From Paludisphaera soli (GTDB lineage: Bacteria; Planctomycetota; Planctomycetia; Isosphaerales; Isosphaeraceae): a stretch of DNA of 64,000 bases. The translations under genes were made by a program, and so were the position numbers. Below, one piece after another: positions 8,781-17,298 of the stretch (position 1 is its first letter; each line of letters starts with the position of its first letter). The stretch lies in contig NZ_JAALJI010000005.1 of the NCBI RefSeq assembly GCF_011064595.1, forward strand, positions 281,943 through 345,942, given 5' to 3'. The notes beneath the pieces were generated by a model. It was not told the DNA's origin. It did no database searches and worked only from the letters and a program-made list of their open reading frames with translations.

Positions 8781-9956
8781 ATGCCCGCGCGATTCGTCCA
8801 CGCTTCGCTGCTCGCGGCGTTGATCCTGACGTCCGTCTCGACCCCGGCGGCCGGACAGGCGACGCCGGATGGGCCGCCGCCCGCCCGGAAGAAGACGATC
8901 AGGACGCTCTGGACCGGGAATCCGCGCATCAAGCCTGCTCGGTTCTTCACGCTGTTTATGTATTCGGAATCATTCAATCAAGGGCAAAGGGAAGATACTC
9001 ATAAGAATATGACCAACATGTTCAGGGAGTTCAATAACGATGTCTCCGATCTTCGTGAGGCGCTTGGTCCGGAGCTTATCGATATCAGCAGGCCGGTTCG
9101 TGTCGATTCATCGGCGCGAGCGCCGCGCCCGCCCCGCTCTCAGAAGGACGGCGTCGACGAGTCGTACGTGGTGATCAAGGATAAGCGCGGCCTCCGAGAT
9201 TGCATCGACGCCCTCAAGAAGGAACTCGAGGAGAACGATCCCGGAACCGACGACGTCGTTTTCGTCTATCTGCTCACGCACGGCGGCAAGGACCAGAACG
9301 GACGCGTCGTGCTTGAGGCCGGCGACCGTGACCTGGTCGATCGTCAGAACGACCTGGTGATGCCGTTGAAGTCGTTGGTGGCCGTGGATGATGGACCGGC
9401 GCGTTTGGTCGTGCTGATCACTGATAACTGCGCGGGGGACCGACTTGTTCGTGGGGTACGCCCCCAACCCGCGGCTCAGCCTGCCGCGGCCCCCCTCCTT
9501 CCCGAAACCTCGGAGAGGCGCGTAGGCGGCATCTGGCGAGCCCTCTACTTCGGCCACGAGGGCTTCGTCGACATCCAATCCGCCGATCCGAACCTGAACC
9601 AATCTGGGTATATCGTGGGTTCGAGTGGTTCGCTATTCCTGTTGGCATTCAGCTCCGCGCTGAGCGCCAATTCTATTGATTATCTGTTGGATCCTGATGA
9701 GCGCGATAGATTCAAGAGCATGAACAATTTTGCCAAGCGCAACCGTTTCGTAGAGAAACTCGATCGGCCTGACGCCAATGGCCTCAAAGACGGCGTCGTG
9801 GCCTGGAAGGATGAGTTCAGAGGGCATCTTGAACACGAGATGTCCCGGCTGTTCGACCAGGCTTTCAAGCGGAATGAGGGGCAACAGCGTCAGACGATCT
9901 CGTTCGACCTGTCCGGCGTGAAGGTGAGGCCGGCCGACGGCGGCATCCGAAATTGA
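8781..9956 (+). CDS. Exported caspase-like protein
   Basis: A 391-residue protein with a signal peptide (MPARFVHASLLAALILTSVS...AAGQ). A strand-helix-strand pattern leads to VVFVYLLTHGGKD with His167 and VVLITDNCAGD with Cys217, the His-Cys pair expected of caspase-like peptidases. Later segments GFVDIQSADPN and GSLFLLAFSSAL align by eye with GFTDVNSSTYA and GAVFTRMLVHAF of the preceding fusion protein. The start at 8781 has AGGAGG about 11 bases upstream; an upstream in-frame ATG at 8688 lies inside the previous gene and was not used. The substrate is unknown. An inactive or non-protease relative is possible. Confidence 0.82.
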   Translation: MPARFVHASLLAALILTSVSTPAAGQATPDGPPPARKKTIRTLWTGNPRIKPARFFTLFMYSESFNQGQREDTHKNMTNMFREFNNDVSDLREALGPELIDISRPVRVDSSARAPRPPRSQKDGVDESYVVIKDKRGLRDCIDALKKELEENDPGTDDVVFVYLLTHGGKDQNGRVVLEAGDRDLVDRQNDLVMPLKSLVAVDDGPARLVVLITDNCAGDRLVRGVRPQPAAQPAAAPLLPETSERRVGGIWRALYFGHEGFVDIQSADPNLNQSGYIVGSSGSLFLLAFSSALSANSIDYLLDPDERDRFKSMNNFAKRNRFVEKLDRPDANGLKDGVVAWKDEFRGHLEHEMSRLFDQAFKRNEGQQRQTISFDLSGVKVRPADGGIRN

Positions 9957-10004
9957 ATCAAGTGTAGGCTCCCCTCTCGCATTGTCGCTGCGGAGATCAC
10001 GTAG

Positions 10005-10340
10005 ATGAAGCGCTTCAAACGGTCCATGCTCGTCACCGTCGCGCTCCTCAACGGGGTGTCTCAGGTTGAGGCCGGCGGATGGTGCCGGATCTTCCACCAT
10101 CGCGCGCGCCCTTGCGTGCCGGGCTCCAACCAAGTCTCCCCCGGCCTCGACGTGCACCCCAAGAGCGATGGAATCCGCGACGTCGATCAGGCGAAGGGAT
10201 TCTATGTCGTCTTCCTGATCACCGAAGCCGGACATCGCGTCTACGACGGAGAGTTCGGGGATTTTGGGCCGGCTCTTCGACGATATCAGAGCTTCAACCC
10301 CGAGGTACAGCCGGCGGAGCTCTGGTGGTATCCCGAGTGA
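10005..10340 (+). CDS. Small secreted protein of the protease island
   Basis: A 111-residue protein with a signal peptide (MKRFKRSMLVTVALLNGVSQVEAGG), then a compact domain with two cysteines (WCRIFHHRARPC) and an acidic/aromatic C-terminus ending ELWWYPE. GGAG lies about nine bases upstream of the ATG. It follows the caspase-like gene by 48 bases on the same strand and shares its lower GC content. I do not recognise the family. A substrate, inhibitor or third component of the protease pair are all possible from context. Confidence 0.7.
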   Translation: MKRFKRSMLVTVALLNGVSQVEAGGWCRIFHHRARPCVPGSNQVSPGLDVHPKSDGIRDVDQAKGFYVVFLITEAGHRVYDGEFGDFGPALRRYQSFNPEVQPAELWWYPE

Positions 10341-10410
10341 GGACTTCGACGTCCTGGGTCGGACGGTGGAAGCGGAGGACCGCGATGGAATCACGGCGCA
10401 ATCCAAGCTT

Positions 10411-11262
10411 CTACATCCCGACGACCTGCACGGAGACGTCCATCCGGTCGAACGCGCCGGCGGGGCCGATCCAGGAGCCGGAGAGGGGGGAGGCCTTGTC
10501 GTGGTCGCGCGAGACGGCCACCGAGACGTGCTCGGAGCCGGCGAGCTTGTCGTTGGTCGGGTCGAATCCCCGCCAGCCGGCGCCGGGGAGGTAGATCTCG
10601 GTCCAGGCGTGGGTCGCGCCGTGCTGGCCCTCGCCCATCTGGATGTAGCCGGTGACGAACCGCGAGGCGAAGCCCAGGTGCCGCGCCGCCTCCATCATGA
10701 AGACGGCGTAGTCGCGGCAGGAGCCGGTCCCCCACTCCAGCGTCTGGCAGGGGAGCTGCACGCCCGGCTCCTCGCGGCGGACGTAGCGGAACGAGTCGTG
10801 GACGCGGGTGTTCAGCGCGTTCAGCAGCTCGGCCGTGAGGACCGACCGGCCGGGCTTGTAGAGGTCGCCGAGCCATCGCCGGACCGCCGCGCCGTCGTGG
10901 GGGTAGCTGGAGAGCCGGTAGGCGACCAGCTCGACCTGCTCGGCCGCGTCGTAATGGAACGGATACCACTGGGCCTCGGGGTCGACCGAGCAGTCGATCG
11001 GGCCGTCCTCGTACAGGTCGACGTCGACCTCGCTGAGCAGGCGGAACGTCGACCCCGGCTCGTGGAACGTCAGGACGGCGATCGAGTTGCCGTAGACGTC
11101 GCGATACCACCGCACGTCGGCGCCCGGCTCGACCGCGAGCCGCGAGCTGGCGATGTGGACGTCGTGCCCCTCGCGCGGCCGGACGAGCGCCCGATGGGGC
11201 AGGAACCGGACCGGCTCGTGATAGTGGTACTCGGTCGAGTGCGTGATCCGGATTCGCTTCAT
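10411..11262 (-). CDS. Transglutaminase-like cysteine protein
   Basis: A 283-residue protein of the bacterial transglutaminase-like family. The N-terminal domain begins MKRIRITHSTEYHYHEPV, typical of the N-terminal beta region of these proteins. The catalytic core has Cys in WGTGSCRDYAVF, His in GATHAWTEIYLPG and Asp in GFDPTND, giving an intact Cys-His-Asp triad. Members act as peptidases, amidases or cross-linking enzymes; the substrate here is unknown. It is convergent with the secreted protein of the island and marks the return to high GC. No signal peptide is seen, so it is probably cytoplasmic. Confidence 0.9.
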   Translation of the reverse strand: MKRIRITHSTEYHYHEPVRFLPHRALVRPREGHDVHIASSRLAVEPGADVRWYRDVYGNSIAVLTFHEPGSTFRLLSEVDVDLYEDGPIDCSVDPEAQWYPFHYDAAEQVELVAYRLSSYPHDGAAVRRWLGDLYKPGRSVLTAELLNALNTRVHDSFRYVRREEPGVQLPCQTLEWGTGSCRDYAVFMMEAARHLGFASRFVTGYIQMGEGQHGATHAWTEIYLPGAGWRGFDPTNDKLAGSEHVSVAVSRDHDKASPLSGSWIGPAGAFDRMDVSVQVVGM

Positions 11263-11550
11263 GGCGGGCGCCTCCCTTGGTCCGGCCCTGTCCGCGCGAC
11301 GCCCGCCTCGGGCGCGGCGGCCTTCGTGCGGTCATCGTAGCAGACGAGGCCGGGCGCGATGGCGTCCATCCGCGACGATTCCGCGACCGGGCCGCCGTTC
11401 GGGGTCCGTGAGCGAGGCGGAGCACGGTCCGCCGAGCCCTCGCGGGGCTGTCCGGGGCTCGCTATCGTGAATCCGGCGATCGGGCCGCCGGCCCGGGGTC
11501 GAGAGGGGTCGCACGCGGGCGGCGGCGCGCGACTCGGGCGGGAGGGTGCC

Positions 11551-12165
11551 ATGGCGGGGCCTGGGCGGAAGGAGCGCTGGGAAGAGGTCTACTCGACGAA
11601 GGCCGAGGTCAGCTGGTATCAGGAGGACCCCCGGCTCTCCCAGGAACTCATCCGGAAATTCGCCCCGCCCGGGAGGGGGCGGATCCTCGACGTGGGCGGC
11701 GGCGCCTCGCGGCTGGTCGACGCGCTGCTCGGCCTGGATTTCGAGCGGGTGGCGGTGCTCGACATCGCGGAGGCCGCGCTGGAGCGATCCCGGCGACGCC
11801 TGGGCGCGCGGGCCAGCGAGGTGGAATGGATCGTCGCCGACGTGACGACCGTCGGGGACGTCGGCGGCTTCGACCTGTGGCACGACCGCGCGGTCTTCCA
11901 CTTCCTGACCGACGCGGAGGACCGCGAGGCGTACGTCGACCTGGCCCGTCGGACCCTCCCGGTCGGCGGCCACCTGATCGTCGCCACCTTCGCCGACGAC
12001 GGCCCGACCCGGTGCAGCCGCCTCGACGTCCGTCGCTACGACGCGGAGTCGATGGCGGCCGCGCTCGGCGACGGATTCCGGCTCATCGAGCAAGCCCGGG
12101 AGCGGCACGAGACCCCCTGGGGGGCGTCGCAATCCTTCTTCTACGGCGTCTTCCGGCGCGTCTGA
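11551..12165 (+). CDS. Class I SAM-dependent methyltransferase
   Basis: A 204-residue methyltransferase. The SAM-binding loop is ILDVGGGASRL, followed by an acidic residue in VAVLDIAE and the motif WIVADVTTVG. The sequence FDLWHDRAVFHFLTDAEDR is typical of small thiopurine/tellurite-type methyltransferases. The start at 11551 has GGGAGG six to seven bases upstream. The substrate cannot be told. It is divergent from the transglutaminase gene, with 288 bases between them and no recognised promoter. Confidence 0.88.
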   Translation: MAGPGRKERWEEVYSTKAEVSWYQEDPRLSQELIRKFAPPGRGRILDVGGGASRLVDALLGLDFERVAVLDIAEAALERSRRRLGARASEVEWIVADVTTVGDVGGFDLWHDRAVFHFLTDAEDREAYVDLARRTLPVGGHLIVATFADDGPTRCSRLDVRRYDAESMAAALGDGFRLIEQARERHETPWGASQSFFYGVFRRV

Positions 12166-12231
12166 GTCGGGGAGGGGCCGCGCGAGGCGCCGGCGGCGGC
12201 CGGCCCGGTCGATCGTCCCGCGGCCTCCCGG

Positions 12232-12287
12232 CTCGTCCTCCCCCGATCCGGCCCGTCGGGCCATTTTCCCCCGCCCGGCGGGAAGGG
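12232..12287 (+). repeat. REP-like palindromic element, copy B
   Basis: Sequence of the form CTCGTCCTCCCCCGATCCGG-CCCGTCGGG-CC then TTCCCCC...GGGAAGGG. It is the most diverged copy of an element also found at 24505-24571, 34829-34880 and 34940-35006. Confidence 0.55.
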
Positions 12288-12366
12288 CGTCGGGGCCCCG
12301 CTTCGCCCGCGCAAAACGTCTTGCGAGGTTTGCACTTAACGGGGGTTGAAAGGGAGGCCGTCGGCG

Positions 12367-12395
12367 TTGCGGGGAGGGGCCGGATCGGATAAAAT
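12367..12395 (+). promoter_or_regulatory. Possible gyrA promoter
   Basis: TTGCGG (12367) and TAAAAT (12390) are separated by 17 bases, about 80 bases upstream of the gyrA start. The -10 matches TATAAT at five of six positions; the -35 is weak. Confidence 0.4.
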
Positions 12396-12473
12396 CGACG
12401 TGATTGGAATGGCTCTTGCGACGTCGCGCGCCCGGGCGCGTCGATCGGCTCTTGACGAGGGAACGGAACCGAC

Positions 12474-15170
12474 GTGAGTACCGCCGAACTGCCGCCCAAC
12501 GCGCCGCTCGCCCCCCTGCCGCTGGACATCGAGGAGGAGCTGAAGGAGAGCTACCTCAACTACGCGATGTCCGTCATCATCAGCCGGGCCCTGCCCGACG
12601 TGCGCGACGGGCTGAAGCCCTCGCAGCGGCGGATCCTGGTCGCCATGCGCGACCTCGGGCTGAACCCGGGCTCGTCCACCAGCAAGTGCGCGGGCATCGT
12701 CGGCGAGACGATGAAGCGGTACCACCCCCACGGCGACAACTCCATCTACCCCACGCTGGCGCGCATGGCCCAGTGGTGGAACATGCGGCACCTCCTGATC
12801 ACCGGCCAGGGGAACTTCGGCAGCATCCACGGCCTGCCGCCGGCCGCCATGCGGTACACCGAGGCCAAGCTCAGCCCGGTCGCCGCCGAGATGCTGGAGG
12901 ACCTGAACTACGACACGGTCGACTTTCAGCCCAACTACGACGAGAAGTACCAGGAGCCCCGGGTCCTCCCCGCCAAGTTCCCGAACCTGCTGGTGAACGG
13001 CTCCGGCGGCATCGCCGTCGGCATGGCGACCTCGATCCCGCCGCACAACCTGGGCGAGGTCTGCGACGCCGTGGTCGCCTACATCGACGACCCGGCGATC
13101 GACCTCGACGAGATCATGGAGATCCTCCCCGCGCCCGACTTCCCCACCGGGGGCGTCATCTGCGGCCGGATGGGCGTGAAGGAGGCGTACCGCAGCGGCC
13201 GGGGCCGCGTGATCCTCCGCGCCACGTCGTCGATCGAGGAGCTGAAGGACGGCCGCTCGCAGATCGTCTTCAGCGACATCCCCTACCAGCTCACCAAGGA
13301 GCCGCTGTTCAAGAAGCTGGCCGAGCTGGTCAACAACGGCCGGATCACCGGCGTCTCCGACATCGTCGACGAGAGCGACCGCAAGCAGCCGGTGCGGATC
13401 GTCGTGAAGCTGAAGAAGGCGGAAGACCCCAACGTCATCCTCAACCAGCTTTATGAGTTCTCGCCGCTGCAGGACACGTTCAGCGTCATCATGCTGGCCC
13501 TGGTCGACGGCCGGCCCAAGACGCTGCCGATCAAGGAGTTCCTCCGCCTCTTTGTCGAGCACCGCGTCAACGTGATCCGCCGACGCACCCGCTACCTGCT
13601 CCGCCAGGCGAAGCAGCGGGCGCACATCGTCGAGGGCCTGTTGATCGCCCTGCACCACATCGACGAGATCATCCGCGTCATCCGCACCTCGGCCAACCCG
13701 CCCGAGGCCCGCGTCCGCCTGATGACGATGGAGGTCTCCGCCCAGATCCTCCAGCGCGCCCTCGACGACCCGAACGCCCGCGAGTCCACCAGCCTGACCC
13801 GCATGCAGGCCGACGCCATCCTCGCCATGCAGCTCCAGCGCCTGACCGGCCTCGAGGCCGACAAGCTGGCGGCCGAGTACCTGGGCCTCAAGGCCGACAT
13901 CGACCGCTACGAGGAGATCCTCGGCGACGAGCGGATCATCCTGGGCATGATCCGCGACGACCTGCTGGAGCTGAAGTCGAAGTACGCCAACCCCCGCCGG
14001 AGCACGATCTCCGACGAGGAGCTGGGCAACTACGACAAGGAAGCCCTGATCCGCGAAGAGTACATGGTCGTCACCGTCACCCACGACGGCTACATCAAGC
14101 GCCAGCCCCCCAGCACCTACCGCGCCCAGGGCCGCGGCGGCCGCGGCATCACCGCCGCCGGCACCCGCGACGGCGACTTCCTCGAACATATGTTCGTCGC
14201 CCTGACGCACGACTACCTCCTCTTCTTCACCGACCTCGGCAAGGTCTTCTGGCTGAAGGTCTACGACCTCCCCATCGCCACCCGGACCTCGGGCGGCCGC
14301 GCGATCGTCAACCTGCTGCAGGTCGCCGAGGGGGAGAAGATCACCGGCATCATCCCGGTCCGCCGATTCCTGGAGGGCGAGTCCTTGATGATGGTCACCC
14401 GCCGGGGGACCGTGAAGAAGACCGACCTCACCGCCTTCAAGCGGCCTTTGGGACGCGGGATCATCGCGCTGGGCCTGGACGAGGGGGACCACCTGATCGG
14501 CGTCGCCCGGACCAAGCCCGGCGACCACGTCATCCTGAGCACCCGCGAGGGGATGGCCGTCCGGTTCGACGAGTCCGACGTCCGCAGCATGGGACGCCCC
14601 GCCCACGGCGTGCGCGGGATCAACCTGGAGGAAGGCGACGAGGTCGTCGGCATGATCGTGGCCAACGGCCCGGACGACCCGGCGAGCCTCTTGACGGTCT
14701 GCGAGAACGGCTACGGCAAGCGGACCCTGCTGTCGGAGTATCGCTCGCAGAACCGGGGCGGCAAGGGCCTGATCGACATCAAGACCAGCGACCGCAACGG
14801 CCGCGTGGTCGCCATCAGCAAGGTGACCGACGCCGACGAGGTGATGATCACCACCACCGGCGGCATCCTGATCCGCACCCGCGTGGGCGACACCCGCCCC
14901 ATCGGCCGCAACACCCAGGGCGTCCGCCTGATCCGCCTGGACGAGGGCGACGCCGTCAGCAGCCTCGCCAAGCTCCCCGAGGAGCAGCTCGCCGCCGACG
15001 CCGCCCTCGCCGCCGACCTCGCCGCCGAGGCCGAGGCCGCCGCCCTCGCCGCCCCGGCCGACGGCGACGGCCACATCCTCGACGACGGCGTCGCCGAGGC
15101 CGAGGCCCAGGACCACCCGGAGATCGAGGCCGAGTCCGACGACGAGGCCGAAGACGACGCGGAGGCGTGA
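12474..15170 (+). CDS. gyrA: DNA gyrase subunit A
   Basis: An 898-residue type IIA topoisomerase A subunit. It cleaves and rejoins DNA in complex with GyrB. The N-terminal domain has [33 protein letters not shown] and the catalytic tyrosine, Tyr128, in [11 protein letters not shown]. The C-terminal half carries six beta-pinwheel repeats, with [12 protein letters not shown] and [11 protein letters not shown] resembling GyrA-box sequences. Residues 89 and 93 (Ser83 and Asp87 in E. coli GyrA) are Asn and Pro. It ends in an acidic Ala/Glu/Asp-rich tail of about 60 residues. The start is GTG at 12474. Planctomycetes can carry more than one GyrA paralogue, so ParC-like use is not excluded. Confidence 0.93.
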   Translation: MSTAELPPNAPLAPLPLDIEEELKESYLNYAMSVIISRALPDVRDGLKPSQRRILVAMRDLGLNPGSSTSKCAGIVGETMKRYHPHGDNSIYPTLARMAQWWNMRHLLITGQGNFGSIHGLPPAAMRYTEAKLSPVAAEMLEDLNYDTVDFQPNYDEKYQEPRVLPAKFPNLLVNGSGGIAVGMATSIPPHNLGEVCDAVVAYIDDPAIDLDEIMEILPAPDFPTGGVICGRMGVKEAYRSGRGRVILRATSSIEELKDGRSQIVFSDIPYQLTKEPLFKKLAELVNNGRITGVSDIVDESDRKQPVRIVVKLKKAEDPNVILNQLYEFSPLQDTFSVIMLALVDGRPKTLPIKEFLRLFVEHRVNVIRRRTRYLLRQAKQRAHIVEGLLIALHHIDEIIRVIRTSANPPEARVRLMTMEVSAQILQRALDDPNARESTSLTRMQADAILAMQLQRLTGLEADKLAAEYLGLKADIDRYEEILGDERIILGMIRDDLLELKSKYANPRRSTISDEELGNYDKEALIREEYMVVTVTHDGYIKRQPPSTYRAQGRGGRGITAAGTRDGDFLEHMFVALTHDYLLFFTDLGKVFWLKVYDLPIATRTSGGRAIVNLLQVAEGEKITGIIPVRRFLEGESLMMVTRRGTVKKTDLTAFKRPLGRGIIALGLDEGDHLIGVARTKPGDHVILSTREGMAVRFDESDVRSMGRPAHGVRGINLEEGDEVVGMIVANGPDDPASLLTVCENGYGKRTLLSEYRSQNRGGKGLIDIKTSDRNGRVVAISKVTDADEVMITTTGGILIRTRVGDTRPIGRNTQGVRLIRLDEGDAVSSLAKLPEEQLAADAALAADLAAEAEAAALAAPADGDGHILDDGVAEAEAQDHPEIEAESDDEAEDDAEA

Positions 15171-15311
15171 TCCGGGAGGATCGCCGACACGCCGCGGCCG
15201 CCGGGGGCGGGAATGTCATCGAGGGCCGGCTCCGCACGGGCGTCTGGCGGGTGTGATCACCGCCGTCGTCCCGTGCGGGTGGGCCTTTCCATTCATCTGG
15301 TTGGGTGTCCC

Positions 15312-15743
15312 ATGGCATTCCCCGACGTTCGCGAGTTCCCGGAGGAGAGCGGTCCCGGCCCGTATGGGCTCCAGATGGGAAGCGTCATCGCCGCTTTGCT
15401 CAGGTTGTTCGCCGGAAAGGTGCCCGACCTGGAGAGCAACACCTGCGTGCTGGAACTGGCGTCCGACCCGACTCGATGGTCGGCCGGACACGCCGTCTTC
15501 GACGAGGTGCGGAAGCGGCTGCTTACGGCCCTTGAGGCCGAGGATGGAACGCGAGGGTGGCAATATCAGTTCGAAGAGTCTTGCTGCCAGGCCATGTACA
15601 ACGCCACCTGCCCGCTAGATGAATTCGACTCGGAATCGGCGTTTTTCATAGCCGGCCAGGCGATCGACCTGGCGCGAGTCGTGGGCGTGCCGGTGGAACG
15701 GGTCGTCGCCGTCCTCGCCCCGGAGGTCGAGGCTCCGGAATAG
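15312..15743 (+). CDS. Hypothetical acidic protein
   Basis: A 143-residue protein that starts at ATG 15312 (MAFPDVREFPEESGPGP). The composition is that of a real soluble protein: alternating helices, a CCQAMYNATC cluster and a hydrophobic C-terminal helix (AIDLARVVGVPVERVVAVLA). No signal peptide or known motif was seen. It follows gyrA by 141 bases on the same strand and could be read through from it. Function unknown. Confidence 0.65.
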   Translation: MAFPDVREFPEESGPGPYGLQMGSVIAALLRLFAGKVPDLESNTCVLELASDPTRWSAGHAVFDEVRKRLLTALEAEDGTRGWQYQFEESCCQAMYNATCPLDEFDSESAFFIAGQAIDLARVVGVPVERVVAVLAPEVEAPE

Positions 15744-15840
15744 GCGAGACCGAGACACGACACCAGGACCGCATCGCCCGGCGAGCGAGGCCGAGACCGA
15801 CGCTGGACCCAAGGCCGGCGGACCGGCCGAGACCCGCGCC

Positions 15841-16434
15841 CTACCGGTCCGCCACCTCTCCCGCCCCTGGGTTTCCGGCCTTCTTCAGGCGGACGGCGAC
15901 CGGGGGCAGGACGCCGCCGAGCGGCAGGCGGACGCCGGCCTCGCGACGCAGGTCTTCGAGCCGCATCGTGCGGGGCTCGCAGCCGACCGCCCGGATGCGG
16001 AACCCGTCGCGGGGATGGAAGACGACCTCGGGATCGCCCGCGACGGGGAGCAGGCCGAAGGCCCCCCGGCGGGGGAGCCTTTGGTAGTCGCCCTGCGTGT
16101 AGACCCGGACCCAGCCGTCGTCGCGCGTCCGCGAGGAGGGAGGCCGGAGATCTCCCCCGAGGGTTTCCAGGCCGTCCAGCCCGTCGGGGAGGACATGAGC
16201 CCGGAAGACCTCGGCGTCCGGGATCGGCCTCCCCGCCTCGTCCAGCACCCGGACGTCCACGGCGATGAAATTCTTGATTCCGACCGGCACGCGGCCCAGC
16301 CTCCGCTCGACCGCGCGGACGTAGAGCCCCAAGGCGATCGCGATCATCGCCAGGGCCGCCGCCGTCGCCCGCAGGCTGAGCCGGAATCGACGCCATCCCC
16401 CCCTCGGTCCCGAATCGCGCTCGACCAGGCCCAT
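15841..16434 (-). CDS. Membrane-anchored protein with Ig-like domain
   Basis: A 197-residue protein with one N-terminal transmembrane helix (about residues 24-43, LRATAAALAMIAIALGLYV) after a basic stretch. The remainder is predicted to lie outside. The segment AVDVRVLDEAGRPIPDAEVF is typical of carboxypeptidase-regulatory-like or transthyretin-like beta-sandwich domains. The start at 16434 is chosen so the membrane helix is close to the N-terminus; an upstream ATG at 16626 would add 64 low-complexity residues. Function unknown. It is divergent from the next gene. Confidence 0.65.
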   Translation of the reverse strand: MGLVERDSGPRGGWRRFRLSLRATAAALAMIAIALGLYVRAVERRLGRVPVGIKNFIAVDVRVLDEAGRPIPDAEVFRAHVLPDGLDGLETLGGDLRPPSSRTRDDGWVRVYTQGDYQRLPRRGAFGLLPVAGDPEVVFHPRDGFRIRAVGCEPRTMRLEDLRREAGVRLPLGGVLPPVAVRLKKAGNPGAGEVADR

Positions 16435-16611
16435 GCTCCGCCCTCCTCGCCCCTGCGGCGTATCGCTCGGCGTCCCGATCCAGCGTATCTCCATGAGTCG
16501 ATCCGATCCAGAGCGCCGCCCCGTCGCGAATTCCCTGGACTCGGTCGTCCCGGCGGGGTCCAATCGATGGGGTGACGATGGGCTGACGCACCCCGGTGGA
16601 GTGGCCGCAAG

Positions 16612-17271
16612 ATGATTCGTCCGCATCGGTTACTTGGGCTCGGACTTCGGGTTTTGCTGGCGGCGGCGATCTCGGTCGCGGCTTCGGGATCGGTCTTCGC
16701 CGAGCAGTTCGTGCTGTTCGACGAGACGTTCACCTTCACCAAGAAGGACGCGGATGAGTCCCGGCCGAGCAAGTCGCATTATTATGTGAAGGGGGCGAAG
16801 ATCAACCCGGACCGGCCGAAGGACTGGACCGCGCCGGTAGATTACCGCAACGGCACGGTGCACATCCGGGCCGAGGTGATCGAGAAGCCCGAAGGGGGCG
16901 CGCCGACAACCTGGACGCTCTGCTACATCCCCAACAAGGGCCGGGGCAACGGCTACGGCTGCACCGGGACCGGGATCTACACGGAGGCGGGCGTCTATGA
17001 GAAGGACGTCGCCATGACCGAGTTCTGGGAGAACGGCTCGATCGTCTGGGAGGAGGGGATCAAGCAGATGGACCTCGTCATCAAGGACGACAGCGGCGGC
17101 CAGGGCCACGCCCACAAGCGGGCCGACCACGAGAAGTTCTTCCCCACGAAGATGCGGATCACCATGATCCAGGTCTCCGCCGGGTCGAACTACGACCCGA
17201 GCCTCGTCCCGGGCCTCCCCGAATCGAAGGCCGCCGCGAAGGCTGCGGAAGGCTGCGGCTCCTGCGAGTGA
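16612..17271 (+). CDS. Secreted hypothetical protein
   Basis: A 219-residue protein with a clear signal peptide (LLGLGLRVLLAAAISVAASGSVFAEQ). The mature part is beta-rich and polar, with FDETFTFTKKDADESRPSK, a Cys in TLCYIPNKGRGNGYGC and a Cys-containing C-terminus (EGCGSCE). Internal sequences such as HIRAEVIEKPEGG suggest a jelly-roll or similar beta fold, but the family is not recognised. The next gene starts 28 bases downstream, so they are probably in one transcript. Confidence 0.78.
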   Translation: MIRPHRLLGLGLRVLLAAAISVAASGSVFAEQFVLFDETFTFTKKDADESRPSKSHYYVKGAKINPDRPKDWTAPVDYRNGTVHIRAEVIEKPEGGAPTTWTLCYIPNKGRGNGYGCTGTGIYTEAGVYEKDVAMTEFWENGSIVWEEGIKQMDLVIKDDSGGQGHAHKRADHEKFFPTKMRITMIQVSAGSNYDPSLVPGLPESKAAAKAAEGCGSCE

Positions 17272-17298
17272 AGGTCGACGACGACCGGGAGGTCGGCC

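Larger units (their letters stand above)
12166..12473. other. Intergenic region upstream of gyrA
   Basis: This 308-base gap contains a palindromic repeat (12232-12287) and a possible sigma-70-type promoter (12367-12395). Otherwise nothing is recognised. Confidence 0.5.

Noticed and set aside
12336..15116. 926-codon minus-strand open frame across gyrA
   Set aside because: It is antisense to a certain gene, has a Val/Asp/Leu-rich low-information composition and no motif. Very high GC makes stop codons rare on the other strand.
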